DNA of 64,000 nucleotides from Pseudorhodoferax sp. Leaf265 (GTDB taxonomy: Bacteria > Pseudomonadota > Gammaproteobacteria > Burkholderiales > Burkholderiaceae_C): positions 63,193 to 127,192 of the forward strand of contig NZ_LMMT01000001.1 of the NCBI RefSeq assembly GCF_001422365.1, written 5' to 3'. How positions within the stretch are numbered: the first letter of the stretch is position 1; each line of letters starts with the position of its first letter. This document shows positions 18,880 to 27,636 of this stretch, in pieces. The translations under genes and the position numbers were made by a program. Under the pieces are notes generated by a model that ran no database searches, was not told the DNA's origin, and saw only the letters and a list, made by a program, of their open reading frames with translations.

Positions 18880-19040
18880 CCGCGAAGGGGAGTAGCTCCC
18901 ACTGGCTGCGACGCGAGTAGGCAATCCGTTGGGGAAAGCTGCCGCAGCCGTTTCGACCGCGCCGTCATGACGAAGCATGGCTTCCGGCAGGTCGGGCAGA
19001 CATCGGACAACTACATGCCGAGCAAGACCTTCGATCCAAG
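18880..19040 (+). ncRNA. yybP-ykoY (Mn2+) riboswitch
   Basis: The leader begins with GGGGAGTAGCTCCC (18887-18900), matching the conserved GGGGAGUAGC loop of the yybP-ykoY family, and ends near GCCGAGCAAGACCTT (19018-19032), matching the conserved 3' leg. A long helical middle with a variable arm (about 18905-19015) separates the two, as in the family's two-leg fold. It lies 5' of a TerC family gene, one of the classic targets of this manganese-sensing element, so high Mn2+ is expected to raise expression. A further 100 nt leader separates it from the start codon and may be the expression platform. Confidence 0.88.
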
Positions 19041-19149
19041 CCCGAGATGGGCGGGTCGAAGTGCGTTTGCGGTGGCATGGCATCCACCAGCTCCGCCAGG
19101 CTCGCCTGTTTCTGGTTGTACTTGATCTACAACACGGAGAGTTTTGTTC

Positions 19150-19839
19150 ATGGAGTTCATGTCCACCGCATGGTGGTCGGCGTTGCTGGCCATCATCCTC
19201 ATCGACCTGGTGCTCGCTGGCGACAACGCCATCGTCATCGCCCTGGCCGCTCGCAACCTGCCACCGCACCTGCAGAAGAAGGCGGTGATCTGGGGCACCG
19301 TCGGCGCCATCACCGTGCGTGCCGTCATGACGCTGGGCGTGGTCTGGCTGCTCAAGGTGCCCGGCCTCATGCTGGTCGGCGGCATCGGCCTGGTCTGGAT
19401 CGCCTACAAGCTGCTGGCCGACAACCATGGGGACGAGGAAGGCCACGGCCCCATGGCCACCACCTTCTGGGGCGCGATGAAGACCATCATGATCGCCGAC
19501 GCGCTGATGGGCGTGGACAACGTCCTGGGCGTGGCCGGTGCGGCCCATGGCGCCATGGACCTGGTGGTCATCGGCCTGCTGATCAGCGTGCCCATCGTGG
19601 TCTTCGGCAGCACCATGGTGCTGAAACTGGTCGAGCGCTTCCCGATGATCATCAAGATCGGTGCGGCGGTGCTGGCCTTCACGGCGGCCAAGATGATCGT
19701 GAACGAGCCCGTGCTGGGCACCACGTTCACCGACAATCCCGCGCTGCGCTGGGGCCTGACGGCCACCGTGATCGTTGGCGTGCTCGTTGCAGGCTGGCTC
19801 AAGGAGCGCCACAGCGCCGGCAAACAGCAAGCGGCCTGA
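19150..19839 (+). CDS. TerC family integral membrane protein, likely Mn2+ exporter
   Basis: 229 residues from the ATG at 19150, placed 9 bp after ACGGAGAG; a TTG two codons upstream is less likely. Seven or so hydrophobic segments include the two acidic motifs of the family, DLVLAGDNAIVIALAA (TM1-2) and ADALMGVDNVLGVAGAA (middle), whose Asp residues are thought to bind the metal. TerC/Alx members under yybP-ykoY control export or buffer manganese, so the riboswitch upstream supports this role. The gene after it, of unknown function, may be in the same transcript. Confidence 0.9.
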   Translation: MEFMSTAWWSALLAIILIDLVLAGDNAIVIALAARNLPPHLQKKAVIWGTVGAITVRAVMTLGVVWLLKVPGLMLVGGIGLVWIAYKLLADNHGDEEGHGPMATTFWGAMKTIMIADALMGVDNVLGVAGAAHGAMDLVVIGLLISVPIVVFGSTMVLKLVERFPMIIKIGAAVLAFTAAKMIVNEPVLGTTFTDNPALRWGLTATVIVGVLVAGWLKERHSAGKQQAA

Positions 19840-19916
19840 ACGGCCGAAGGCCCAGGCATGGGGTTGCGGCGGCAGCCCCATGCCTTGACGACAGTCCGCC
19901 GAACCAGGAGGCCCCC

Positions 19917-20396
19917 ATGGAAACGGTCATTGTTTACATCGACGATGCGGCCTACGCCAGGCAGCAACTGGCCTCTGTGCTCGATGCCGGCGCGACGGAC
20001 ACGCAACTGCCCCCGGTCCACTGGGTGCTGGTGGCGTGCGCACCGCGCATGACACACCGCATCAGCAAGTGGGTCAGCCACAGCGCGCGCGAGAACTGGC
20101 GCGCCAAATGGTCGGACAAGCTGTTCAACGAGGTCTCGCCCTGGCTGCGCCAGCGCGGCGACCGCATCACCGAAGTGCTGGCCAAGGGTCCACTGACCGA
20201 GCTGCACACGCAGCTGGCCGCCGAGCACCGCTCGCAGCACCTGCTGGACGCGCGCCGGCCCAAGCTGGGCCACGACATGCAACCGGTGGTGGCGCCCGTC
20301 GCGCAAGCGCCAGCCGCCGGTACGAAGCAGCCGCCGTGGTCCTTGCCCGGCGCCATTGCCGGCATCTTCGGCCTGGTTCTGGTGCTCGCGGAGTAA
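19917..20396 (+). CDS. Unknown protein with C-terminal membrane segment
   Basis: 159 residues with a strong AGGAG site 6 bp before the ATG at 19917. The first ~120 residues are soluble and basic (RMTHRISKWVSHSARENWR, LRQRGDRITEVLAKGPLTE); a Pro/Ala linker leads to a C-terminal hydrophobic anchor (about residues 141-157, PGAIAGIFGLVLVLAE). I do not recognise a family. It lies 77 bp after the Mn2+ riboswitch-controlled TerC gene on the same strand, so it may belong to the same metal response, but the linkage is inference. It converges with bepA. Confidence 0.65.
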   Translation: METVIVYIDDAAYARQQLASVLDAGATDTQLPPVHWVLVACAPRMTHRISKWVSHSARENWRAKWSDKLFNEVSPWLRQRGDRITEVLAKGPLTELHTQLAAEHRSQHLLDARRPKLGHDMQPVVAPVAQAPAAGTKQPPWSLPGAIAGIFGLVLVLAE

Positions 20397-20416
20397 GGCC
20401 GCGCCGCGTCGGGCCG

Positions 20417-21946
20417 TCAGCGCTCGGCCTGCCGCTCCTTCTCCTGCTCTTTCACGATGACCTCGATCGCGCGTGCGCGCACGTCGATGATCGAGGCCTC
20501 GATGTGGTCGCCCGCCGCATTGCCCTGGCGCGGTCCACGCGCGTAGTTCTGGGCCGCCTTGAAGCGGTCGAGCGCGCCGGCATAGTCCAGCCGCGCCACC
20601 TGCAGCTCGGCCTCGGCGCGGATGGCGCGCAGCGTCTGCCCCTGCTGTTCGTAGGCACTGGCCAGCTGCTGCCAGGCAGCGGCGTCGCGCGGGTCCAGCG
20701 CAACGCGCGCCTGCAGCCGCTGCGCCACCTCGGCCGCGCGGCCGCTGCGGATCTGCAGCGGCGCCGCCAGCAGCATCTCTGGCCGGCCAGCCAGATCCGC
20801 GGGAATGGCGGCCAGTGCCGCCAGCGCACCGCCGGCATCGCCGGCCGCAGCGCGCACCTCGGCGTCCAGCAGCGCCGCCTGGCGCAGGGCCTTTGGGTCG
20901 GACTGGACCGCCGCGCGCAAGCGCCCGACCAGGCTGCGCGCCGCGCCGTCGTCGCGCAAGCGGCTGGCCGACAGCGCCCCTGCATACAGCACCGGCGCGG
21001 CCTGTGCGGCGGGCACCTCGCCCAGCGCGCCGGCTTCGCCGCCCCAGGAACGCAGCCGGTCCGGGCCGGGGTTGGACAGCACGCGCGCGCGCGCCGCCAT
21101 CATGCCGTGCACGAGGTCGGGTTGCGTGGGTGCAGGCCGGCGCTCCAGCAGGGCCTGGCGGGCCTGCATGTCGGCCATGCGTTCGGTGGTCAGCGGGTGG
21201 CTGCGCAGGTAGGGGAAGGAGCCGTTGTCGTTGAGCTTGCTGGCCTGCTGCAGCTTGTCGAACATGCTCACGAAACCGGCCGGGTCGAAACCGGCCTGCG
21301 TGGCCACCCCGTAGCCGATGCGGTCGGCCTCGCGCTCCATGTCGCGCGAGAAGTTCAGCTGGCTCTGAACGGCGGCGCCCTGGGCACCCATGATGACGGC
21401 GCTGGCCGCGTCCGGGCTCTTGCTGACGGCCAGCGCACCCAGGATCATGGCGCCGATGGCCCAGGGCGTGACGCGCGAGGACTGCTCCATCAGGCGCGAG
21501 ATGTGCCGCTGCGTCACGTGGGTCAGTTCGTGCGCCAGCACCGAGGCCAACTCGTCGCGCGAACTGACGGCACCGATCAGGCCCAGGTGCAGCCCCAGGT
21601 AACCGCCCGGCAACGCGAACGCATTGATCGTGCGGTCGCGGCCCATCAGGATCTCCCAGGCGTAGCGCTCGTCCTGCTCGGACGTCAGTTCGCCGCGCTG
21701 CCGGGCGGCCGCCAGCAGCGGCTGCCAGATGCTTTGCACATAGTCCTCGAGCACGGCATCGTCGATGTAGTCCGGATCGCGGTAGAGCTCGCGCGCGATG
21801 CGCTCGCCGAGCTTGCGCTCAGCCGCCGTCGTCATCGAACTGCCGTCGCCCAGGCTGGGCAGGCCCTGGGCAGTGGCCAGGGTCATGGAGCAGGCCAGCG
21901 CCAGACCGGCGAAGCGCTGCGCACGGCGCAGGAATGTGGAAACCAT
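20417..21946 (-). CDS. bepA: M48 metalloprotease with TPR-like C-terminus, BepA family
   Basis: 509 residues from the ATG at 21946 ([17 protein letters not shown]). A signal peptide (about residues 1-27, ending LATAQG) sends it to the periplasm. The protease domain carries HELTH at residues 139-143 and the third zinc ligand in [10 protein letters not shown]. Residues about 270-509 are Ala/Leu-rich helical repeats ([41 protein letters not shown]), as in the TPR region of BepA (YfgC), which assists or degrades stalled outer-membrane proteins. It is divergent from moaC with a short intergenic region. Confidence 0.9.
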   Translation of the reverse strand: MVSTFLRRAQRFAGLALACSMTLATAQGLPSLGDGSSMTTAAERKLGERIARELYRDPDYIDDAVLEDYVQSIWQPLLAAARQRGELTSEQDERYAWEILMGRDRTINAFALPGGYLGLHLGLIGAVSSRDELASVLAHELTHVTQRHISRLMEQSSRVTPWAIGAMILGALAVSKSPDAASAVIMGAQGAAVQSQLNFSRDMEREADRIGYGVATQAGFDPAGFVSMFDKLQQASKLNDNGSFPYLRSHPLTTERMADMQARQALLERRPAPTQPDLVHGMMAARARVLSNPGPDRLRSWGGEAGALGEVPAAQAAPVLYAGALSASRLRDDGAARSLVGRLRAAVQSDPKALRQAALLDAEVRAAAGDAGGALAALAAIPADLAGRPEMLLAAPLQIRSGRAAEVAQRLQARVALDPRDAAAWQQLASAYEQQGQTLRAIRAEAELQVARLDYAGALDRFKAAQNYARGPRQGNAAGDHIEASIIDVRARAIEVIVKEQEKERQAER

Positions 21947-22013
21947 GCCCTCTATGATGCGCGATCCGGCGCCGGGTTCAGTTCCCGGCCGCAGCGCCTT
22001 CGACTTCCCGCCC

Positions 22014-22511
22014 ATGAGCACGCTGACACATTTCGACACCCACGGCCAGGCCCACATGGTGGACGTGGCCGACAAGCCCGCCACGCGCCGCGTGGCCGTG
22101 GCCACCGGCCGCATCGCCATGCAGCCCGCCACGCTGGCGCTGATCCGCCTTGGCAACGCCAAGAAGGGCGACGTGCTGGGCATCGCGCGCATCGCCGCGA
22201 TCCAGGCCGCCAAGAAGACCAGCGAGTTGATTCCACTGTGCCATCCGCTGGCGCTGACGCGCGTGGCCGTCGCGTTCGCGCTGCCTGGCGAGGGCGATGC
22301 CGCAGCCTGGGTCGATTGCACGGTGACGGCCGAGACCATCGGGCCCACGGGCGTGGAGATGGAGGCGCTGACGGCCGTGCAGGTCGGCCTCTTGACCATC
22401 TACGACATGTGCAAGGCGGCTGACCGCGGCATGGTCATGACGGACGTGCGGCTGCTGGAGAAGCGCGGCGGCAAGTCGGGCGACTACTTGGCTGGCGGGT
22501 CGGCCGCCTGA
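22014..22511 (+). CDS. moaC: Cyclic pyranopterin monophosphate synthase
   Basis: 165 residues from the ATG at 22014 ([18 protein letters not shown]). The molybdenum cofactor step performed is 3',8-cyclo-GTP to cyclic pyranopterin monophosphate. Conserved blocks are visible: [13 protein letters not shown] with its active-site Lys and His, and [19 protein letters not shown] followed by IYDMCKA. It stands without other moa genes in this window. The 3' end overlaps the convergent pglL-like gene by 28 bp. Confidence 0.95.
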   Translation: MSTLTHFDTHGQAHMVDVADKPATRRVAVATGRIAMQPATLALIRLGNAKKGDVLGIARIAAIQAAKKTSELIPLCHPLALTRVAVAFALPGEGDAAAWVDCTVTAETIGPTGVEMEALTAVQVGLLTIYDMCKAADRGMVMTDVRLLEKRGGKSGDYLAGGSAA

Positions 22512-24172
22512 GCGGCCAGCCAGCGCGCATAGTCCTTGGGAAATGCCGCGGCAAAGCGCGGCTTGTGGAACTCCACTTCGCTCCGCAACCCCAGCAGCTG
22601 CGCACTGTCCAGCAGCTTCTCAATGACGCGCGGCTCTGGCGAGAAATGCAGCAGTTCGGTCGCCAGGGCGTGCACGAACGCAGCGCTGCCCGGCGCCACC
22701 TCGGCCACGCCGAGCGCTGCGAAGCGCACTTGGCGCTGGTAGAGCCAGCTCTGCTGCGCCTTAGCCAGCGTGTCGTCGCGGTAGGCGGCAGCGCGCTGGT
22801 TCGGGGGCAGGTAGACCTGGCTGATGCGGCGGTAGTCCCAGGCGGCGTAGGCCACCAGGGCGAGCGCCAGCACGGCCGACAGCGTGGGCACGTGGCGCAT
22901 GGCGGCGGGTGCTGGCCGGCCGGACGGGTCGTCGCGCCACAGCAGGCCCAGGCACAGGCCCAGCGCCAGCTGGAACGGGCCATACCAGAGCGGGTATTCG
23001 AGCAGGCTGTGCACCCCGATGACTGCCAGCACCATCCAGGCCGCGCGCCGCACGGCATCGGTCTCGCGCCAGGGCCTGGCCCGCAGGACCCAGACCACGA
23101 CGCCGCCGCACACCAGCAGCGCGGCCGGGATGCCCAGTTCCACGGCCAGGTGCAGGGGCAGGTTGTGGGCGTTGTCGAGGATGTCGCAAAAGCGCGGGCC
23201 CTCGTACAGCGTGATGTAGTGCGCGTAGTCGAGCTCGCCCCAGCCCCAGCCCAGCCAGGGCTTGGCGGCGATCAGGTGGAGCACGTTGCTCCACAGGGTG
23301 AGGCGGCTGGCGCACAGGACATCGCCTTCGCGCAGGCGGGAGAACATGCCGTGGCTTTCGGGGTCGAGGTTGGCGAGCCAGGGCAGCGCGAGCGTGGCGA
23401 CTGCGTAGCACGCGAGCATGGCGCCGAGCCAAGCCAGCGTGCGCAGGTCGCGGCGCCACAACAGCACGGCGAATGCCAGTACCAGAAGCTGCACAAGCCC
23501 TGTGCGTGACGCGGATGCGGCGTTTCCCACCACCAGCAGCGCCACAACGCCAGCCACACAGGCAAGCCGGCCCAACGACAGCCGCCGCAGCGCCAGCACC
23601 TCGATCGCCAGCACGGAAGCCAGTGCGATGCTGGTCAGCGACGCGAACTGATTGCGCTGGCGCAGGTTGGCGAAGGCCTCACCGGCCGGCGCCCAGTTGA
23701 CCCAGGGCGTCAGCGCGCCGGCCTTTCCGAAGTACTGCACCAGCGCAAGCACGCTGCTGGCGAGGCCCGCCACGATCCATGGCAGCAATGCGCACCACAG
23801 CCCCCATGGCAAGCCGTCTTGCGCGGGCGAGAGGGCCAGACGCCGCGCCAACGCCCAGCCCAGGGCGATCAGCATCAGGGCGCCGGCCAAGGCGATTGCT
23901 TCGTAGTGCGGCAGCATTGCTGCGCGCCCCCACAGGGCCAGGACGAGCAGAACCAGCGCGCCGCAAAAGAACAACCAAGGCCCTCGTGCTGCAGGCCGCC
24001 GCTGTGCGATCGGCGCAGACGTCAGCACCGCCAGCGCTACCACGAAGGCTGTGAGCAGCCACGGCGATACCGATGGAACGGGGCCAAAGGAGAAAGGGTT
24101 GAGCCAGGGGAGCGCGCTCAGAACGCACGCGCTGGCCACGACACGGAGACACTCCGATCTGGATGCAGACAT
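22484..24172 (-). CDS. pglL: PglL/O-antigen-ligase-like O-oligosaccharyltransferase
   Basis: 562 residues from the ATG at 24172 ([16 protein letters not shown]). About a dozen hydrophobic segments with a periplasmic loop around [15 protein letters not shown] and [14 protein letters not shown], the Wzy/WaaL-ligase signature region containing the conserved His-rich loop [17 protein letters not shown]-terminal Wzy_C_2-like part (about residues 400-562) is typical of PglL ligases, which move a lipid-linked glycan onto Ser of pilins and other exported proteins. It lies after the pilin gene, on the same strand, beyond a terminator; it probably glycosylates that pilin. The exact acceptor site is unknown. 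Confidence 0.87.
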   Translation of the reverse strand: MSASRSECLRVVASACVLSALPWLNPFSFGPVPSVSPWLLTAFVVALAVLTSAPIAQRRPAARGPWLFFCGALVLLVLALWGRAAMLPHYEAIALAGALMLIALGWALARRLALSPAQDGLPWGLWCALLPWIVAGLASSVLALVQYFGKAGALTPWVNWAPAGEAFANLRQRNQFASLTSIALASVLAIEVLALRRLSLGRLACVAGVVALLVVGNAASASRTGLVQLLVLAFAVLLWRRDLRTLAWLGAMLACYAVATLALPWLANLDPESHGMFSRLREGDVLCASRLTLWSNVLHLIAAKPWLGWGWGELDYAHYITLYEGPRFCDILDNAHNLPLHLAVELGIPAALLVCGGVVVWVLRARPWRETDAVRRAAWMVLAVIGVHSLLEYPLWYGPFQLALGLCLGLLWRDDPSGRPAPAAMRHVPTLSAVLALALVAYAAWDYRRISQVYLPPNQRAAAYRDDTLAKAQQSWLYQRQVRFAALGVAEVAPGSAAFVHALATELLHFSPEPRVIEKLLDSAQLLGLRSEVEFHKPRFAAAFPKDYARWLAAQAADPPAK

Positions 24173-24374
24173 CGCGAAAGTAGGGGCCGCAGAGGCTGCG
24201 GCAGATGCCACATAGGAGAAGCGGGAACAATCAGGACCTAGATCGCCGTGCGCCCCATGCTCCCGACGTGATCGCACGAGAATGCTCGCCACAGACCCTG
24301 AATGTCCAAAGGCCAGCCTTCAACAGAAAAGGTGCCGCAAACGGCGAACTGTAATTCGCTAAAACGCCCGGATT

Positions 24375-24398
24375 AAAAAAGCCGCCCGAAGGCGGCCT
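24375..24398 (-). terminator. Intrinsic terminator after the pilin gene
   Basis: On the minus strand, GCCGCC, loop TTCG, GGCGGC is followed by six T residues: a textbook stem with a stable tetraloop and U-tract, about 20 bp after the pilin stop. It should limit readthrough into the pglL-like gene and so keep pilin at a higher level. Confidence 0.9.
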
Positions 24399-24417
24399 TA
24401 CGTCAGCCTCGTTGCAA

Positions 24418-24924
24418 TTACTTGCAAGAGCCGGGGACGAATTTTTGCAGAGCCGTCGTCGCAGTGCATTTCCACTCGTAGACCTGCTTTCCCTGATCCT
24501 TATTCGCCGTTGCAACGACAATGGCAACAGGAGCAGCACCAGCAGCTGGCGGCGCATAAGGTGTCAGCGTCAACACGTCCGTATTAGCCCCGGTAATGCC
24601 TAGATTTGAGAAGTTCGGAAGTACCTTAATCACTCCCTCTGCAGTAGTCTCAATCTTATCTACGTACTTCGATGTTGCAGTCGCGCTTTCGCAGCCCCAG
24701 CCGTTAGCAGTACCAAGTTTGTCTGGCGACATGGACTGAATGGATTCAGTGATGGAAGTGCGGCATGCCGACGCCGCCAGAATCACTTCCGACATGCGCG
24801 CCCGCTTCGTGTAATCCTGATACGCCGGCAGCGCCACCGCCGCCAGGATGCCGATGATCGCAACCACGATCATCAGTTCGATCAGGGTAAAACCCTTCTG
24901 CAGGGTGCGCATGGAACGCTTCAT
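24418..24924 (-). CDS. pilA: Type IV pilin major subunit
   Basis: 168 residues. The start at 24924 follows a GAGGAG site. The leader [11 protein letters not shown] ends at the prepilin peptidase site; the mature protein begins [20 protein letters not shown], with Glu5. The C-terminus holds a Cys pair (WKCTATT... PGSCK) that forms the usual disulfide loop, and two more Cys lie in SACRTS and WGCESA. The globular part uses many T-rich and A-rich codons and is visibly lower in GC than its neighbours, common for exposed and variable pilins. It has its own sigma-54-type promoter and a terminator. Confidence 0.95.
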   Translation of the reverse strand: MKRSMRTLQKGFTLIELMIVVAIIGILAAVALPAYQDYTKRARMSEVILAASACRTSITESIQSMSPDKLGTANGWGCESATATSKYVDKIETTAEGVIKVLPNFSNLGITGANTDVLTLTPYAPPAAGAAPVAIVVATANKDQGKQVYEWKCTATTALQKFVPGSCK

Positions 24925-24968
24925 TCGGAACTCCTCAAAACGGGGGGATAGGACAACCAACACTTCTG

Positions 24969-24984
24969 TGCAGGTTGCGTGCCA
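24969..24984 (-). promoter_or_regulatory. Sigma-54 promoter of the pilin gene
   Basis: On the minus strand the 16-mer TGGCACGCAACCTGCA carries the -24 TGGCAC and -12 (C)TGCA with the required 5-bp spacer and the key GG and GC dinucleotides. Its 3' end is 44 bp before the pilin start codon. Sigma-54 with PilR control is the known pattern for pilA in related bacteria; a PilR site further upstream was not identified. Confidence 0.85.
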
Positions 24985-25050
24985 GCCCCGAATCGCTGCG
25001 TTCCGACGCCTGGAATGCGACATTTTTCTCGCTTTTCCATGCATCGCCGG

Positions 25051-25095
25051 TGTCAGAGCCCCATGTCCTGGCCATTTATGGAACACGGCTCTGAC
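25051..25095. repeat. Inverted repeat between pilA and infA
   Basis: GTCAGAGCC at 25052-25060 pairs with GGCTCTGAC at 25087-25095 around a 26-nt loop, followed on the plus strand by GTTTTTGTC. It lies just after the infA-like stop. It could act as a terminator or be a REP-type dispersed repeat; loop length argues against a strong intrinsic terminator. Confidence 0.45.
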
Positions 25096-25110
25096 GTTTT
25101 TGTCACCCGA

Positions 25111-25371
25111 TCAGCGCGATCCCGGCCGCGAGGTCGGCGCAGGCCCGCGCGATTCCAGGTGCCGGAAGGTGATGCGCCCTTTGGTCAGATCGTACGGCGA
25201 CAGTTCCAGCGACACGTTGTCGCCCGCCAGGATGCGGATGCGGTGCTTGCGCATCTTGCCGCCGGTGTAGGCGATCAGCTGGTGGCCGTTCTCCAGCGTC
25301 ACGCGGAAACGCGAGTCGGGCAGCACCTCGTCGACCTTGCCGCGCATTTCGATCAGTTCTTCCTTGCTCAT
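25111..25371 (-). CDS. infA: Translation initiation factor IF-1 (second type)
   Basis: 86 residues, start after GAGGAG at 25378-25383. The S1/OB fold is intact: [25 protein letters not shown] is typical of IF-1, which binds the A site of the 30S subunit during initiation. It is longer than the usual 72 residues because of a C-terminal tail ([16 protein letters not shown]). Betaproteobacteria often carry a second, tailed IF-1 outside the ribosomal protein cluster, and this looks like one. It may serve a condition-specific role; that is inference. Confidence 0.9.
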   Translation of the reverse strand: MSKEELIEMRGKVDEVLPDSRFRVTLENGHQLIAYTGGKMRKHRIRILAGDNVSLELSPYDLTKGRITFRHLESRGPAPTSRPGSR

Positions 25372-25753
25372 TCAAACTCCTCACAGGGCGGTGCTGCAGG
25401 CGCACGCACAGCGCTAAGGTTCAACACAGTCGGCCACGGAAAGGCCGGGGACGCACACACCAGGCAACAGCAGGCCGCCTGGTAACAGAGTGGGACGGAA
25501 AAGGGGAAGCGCCGACCCGGGCGTTCGTGGCCGCACGGCACACGAACTGGCGACCGGCGCAGCCAGCCGGTCAGAGGCAGGTCGGGGCGGCGCGGGGCGC
25601 CGGACGACTGCACCGCATCGGCCAGCTGCCGGGCGGCGAGGGCAGCAAGTGTAGCCGGCGCTGGCTGTCGGCGTGCTGCCTGCGGGCGCCGTGCCGCGCA
25701 GCCCGTCGCGTAGACTCCTGCGTCGTCCGCCCCCTTGCCCGGGGCCCTTTCGC
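25372..25753. other. Intergenic region without a recognised gene
   Basis: 382 bp between the divergent starts of the IF-1 and RluF genes. Short open frames here lack ribosome sites and family resemblance. A small hairpin (CGGCC/GGCCG around 25432-25450) lies in the leader of the IF-1 gene. I see no tRNA, known RNA or clear operator. Confidence 0.5.
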
Positions 25754-26584
25754 ATGAACACCCCCAAGCCCCCTGCTCCGCCGATCCGCCGCATTCCCAA
25801 GGCCGCCGTGTCGACGCCTGCCGCCACCACGGAGGCTGTGCGCTTGAACAAGCGCATGGCGGACATGGGCTTGTGCTCGCGCCGCGAAGCCGACGACTGG
25901 ATCGAACGCGGCTGGGTGCGCGTGAACGAGCAGCCAGCCACCATGGGACAGAAGGTGGGCGCCACGGACCGCATCACCGTGGAACGTGCGGCCCAGGGCC
26001 AGCAGGCGCGCCAGGTCACCATCCTGCTGCACAAGCCCATGGGCTATGTCAGCGGCCAGGCCGAGGACGGTCACGCACCTGCCGTGACGCTGGTCACCGC
26101 GCAGAACCGCTGGGCCGAAGACCGCGCACCGATGCGCTTCACGCCCACGCAATTGCGCGGCCTGGCCCCGGCCGGCCGGCTCGACATCGACTCCGTGGGC
26201 CTGCTGGTGCTGACGCAGGACGGCCGCGTCGCGCGCCAGCTGATCGGCGAAGACGCGCACATGGAAAAGGAATACCTCGTGCGCGTGCAATGGGACACGC
26301 TGGCGCAGGACGTGCGCGCCGCGTTCCCGGCGGCGCAGCTGGCCCGGCTGCGACACGGCCTGTCGCTGGACGGCAAGCCGCTCAAGCCCGCCGTGGTCGA
26401 ATGGGAGAACGCCGAGCAGCTGCGCTTCGTGCTGACCGAGGGCAAGAAGCGGCAGATCCGCCGCATGTGCGAGCAGGTCGGCCTCAGGGTGGTGGGCTTG
26501 AAGCGCATCCGCATGGGGCGGGTGCTGCTGGGCCGGCTGCCGCCGGGGCAGTGGCGCTACCTGGCCCCCGGCGAGCAGTTCTAG
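25754..26584 (+). CDS. rluF: 23S rRNA pseudouridine synthase, RluF-like
   Basis: 276 residues from the ATG at 25754. An N-terminal S4 RNA-binding domain (VRLNKRMADMGLCSRREADD) leads to the RsuA/RluB/RluF catalytic domain, with GRLDIDSVGLLVLTQDG holding the catalytic Asp and KKRQIRRMCEQVGLRVVGLKRIRMG near the end. The family isomerises uridine to pseudouridine in 23S rRNA; RluF modifies the 2604 region, and the RluF assignment rather than RsuA is from overall sequence type. Confidence 0.87.
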   Translation: MNTPKPPAPPIRRIPKAAVSTPAATTEAVRLNKRMADMGLCSRREADDWIERGWVRVNEQPATMGQKVGATDRITVERAAQGQQARQVTILLHKPMGYVSGQAEDGHAPAVTLVTAQNRWAEDRAPMRFTPTQLRGLAPAGRLDIDSVGLLVLTQDGRVARQLIGEDAHMEKEYLVRVQWDTLAQDVRAAFPAAQLARLRHGLSLDGKPLKPAVVEWENAEQLRFVLTEGKKRQIRRMCEQVGLRVVGLKRIRMGRVLLGRLPPGQWRYLAPGEQF

Positions 26585-26673
26585 ATCCGGTCGATCCGGC
26601 GTGGTCAGAACGCCGCGGAGCAGGCGATGCCAGCGACATCCGCGGGGCTGGCTCTGCCAGACCGCTGGATGTG

Positions 26674-26719
26674 CCCCCTTCGCGCAGCAGAAGGCGGGAG
26701 CGGCGCAGCCGCTTGGGGG
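26674..26719. terminator. Branched hairpin between convergent rluF and aqpZ
   Basis: CCCCC (26674-26678) pairs with GGGGG (26715-26719) around two inner hairpins: CTTC/GAAG and AGCGGC/GCCGCT with loop GCA. It sits between two converging stops and may end transcription from both sides. Similar C-rich/G-rich branched elements recur in comamonad genomes, so it may be a dispersed repeat. Confidence 0.55.
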
Positions 26720-26727
26720 AATGCTCT

Positions 26728-27423
26728 CTATTCGTCGCTGAGCACGGCCTGGTAGATCAGCGCGCCAAGCACGGCGCCGACGATGGGCGCCACCCAGAAC
26801 AGCCACAGCTGGTCGACGGCGCCGGTGCTGGCGAACAGCGCCGGGCCCGTGCTGCGTGCCGGGTTGACCGAGGTGTTGGACACGGGGATCGACACCAGGT
26901 GGATCAGCGTCAGGCACAGGCCGATGGCCAGGCCTGCGAAGCCGCCTTGCGCGCGCTTGGCCGTGCTGCCCAGGATGACCAGCAGGAACACCGCCGTCAG
27001 CACCACCTCGGCGATCAGCACCGCCGTCATGCTGTACTTGCCGGGCGAGAGTTCGCCAAAGCCGTTGCTGGCGAAGCCGCCGACCTCGAAGCCCGGCTTG
27101 CCGGTGGCGATCAGGTACAACACGCCGGCCGCGGCGACGGCGCCCAGCACCTGGGCGATCACGTAGCCCGGCAGCTCGGCCCAGCGGAAACGGCCACCGA
27201 CGGCCAGGCCCACCGACACGGCCGGATTGAAGTGACCACCCGAGATCGGGCCGAAGGCGTACGCGCCGGTCAGCACGGTGAGACCGAAGGCCAGCGACAC
27301 GCCCAGCAGGCCGATGCCCACACCCGGAAACGCCGCCGCCAGCACGGCACTGCCGCAGCCGCCGAAGGTGAGCCAGAACGTACCGAGGAACTCGGCCGTC
27401 CACTTCTTGATGTTGCTGTCCAT
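26728..27423 (-). CDS. aqpZ: Aquaporin Z
   Basis: 231 residues from the ATG at 27423 ([19 protein letters not shown]). Six membrane segments and two half-helices carry the NPA motifs: [17 protein letters not shown] and [18 protein letters not shown]. The selectivity Arg follows the second NPA. Residues match AqpZ-type water channels rather than glycerol facilitators (Phe/His pattern near TLTGAYAFG). Divergent from htpG. Confidence 0.95.
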   Translation of the reverse strand: MDSNIKKWTAEFLGTFWLTFGGCGSAVLAAAFPGVGIGLLGVSLAFGLTVLTGAYAFGPISGGHFNPAVSVGLAVGGRFRWAELPGYVIAQVLGAVAAAGVLYLIATGKPGFEVGGFASNGFGELSPGKYSMTAVLIAEVVLTAVFLLVILGSTAKRAQGGFAGLAIGLCLTLIHLVSIPVSNTSVNPARSTGPALFASTGAVDQLWLFWVAPIVGAVLGALIYQAVLSDE

Positions 27424-27561
27424 TTCTTGGTCTTTCTTGAAGAGGATGCAGTGCACACGCACCGGGCAGCCAAAATTGTCAACACGTAATTGCGTGCAAC
27501 ATGCAACAGGCCTGGCGCACTTTGTAACGAGTTGGCAGATCGCGACGGATTAGTTCACGGA

Positions 27562-27588
27562 CTTGAAGACTTTTGCGCCGCCCATAAT
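27562..27588 (+). promoter_or_regulatory. Sigma-32 (heat-shock) promoter of htpG
   Basis: CTTGAA (27562-27567), a 13-bp spacer and CCCATAAT (27581-27588) fit the sigma-32 consensus. It lies 48 bp before the htpG start, as expected for a heat-shock chaperone gene. Confidence 0.8.
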
Positions 27589-27636
27589 TGCGCCCCTGTC
27601 CGGCACGCCGCCGGAACCGACCGACCACACGACGAC

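Noticed and set aside
24375-24398. CRISPR-like or repeat unit
   Set aside because: It is a single stem with TTCG loop and T-tract: an intrinsic terminator.
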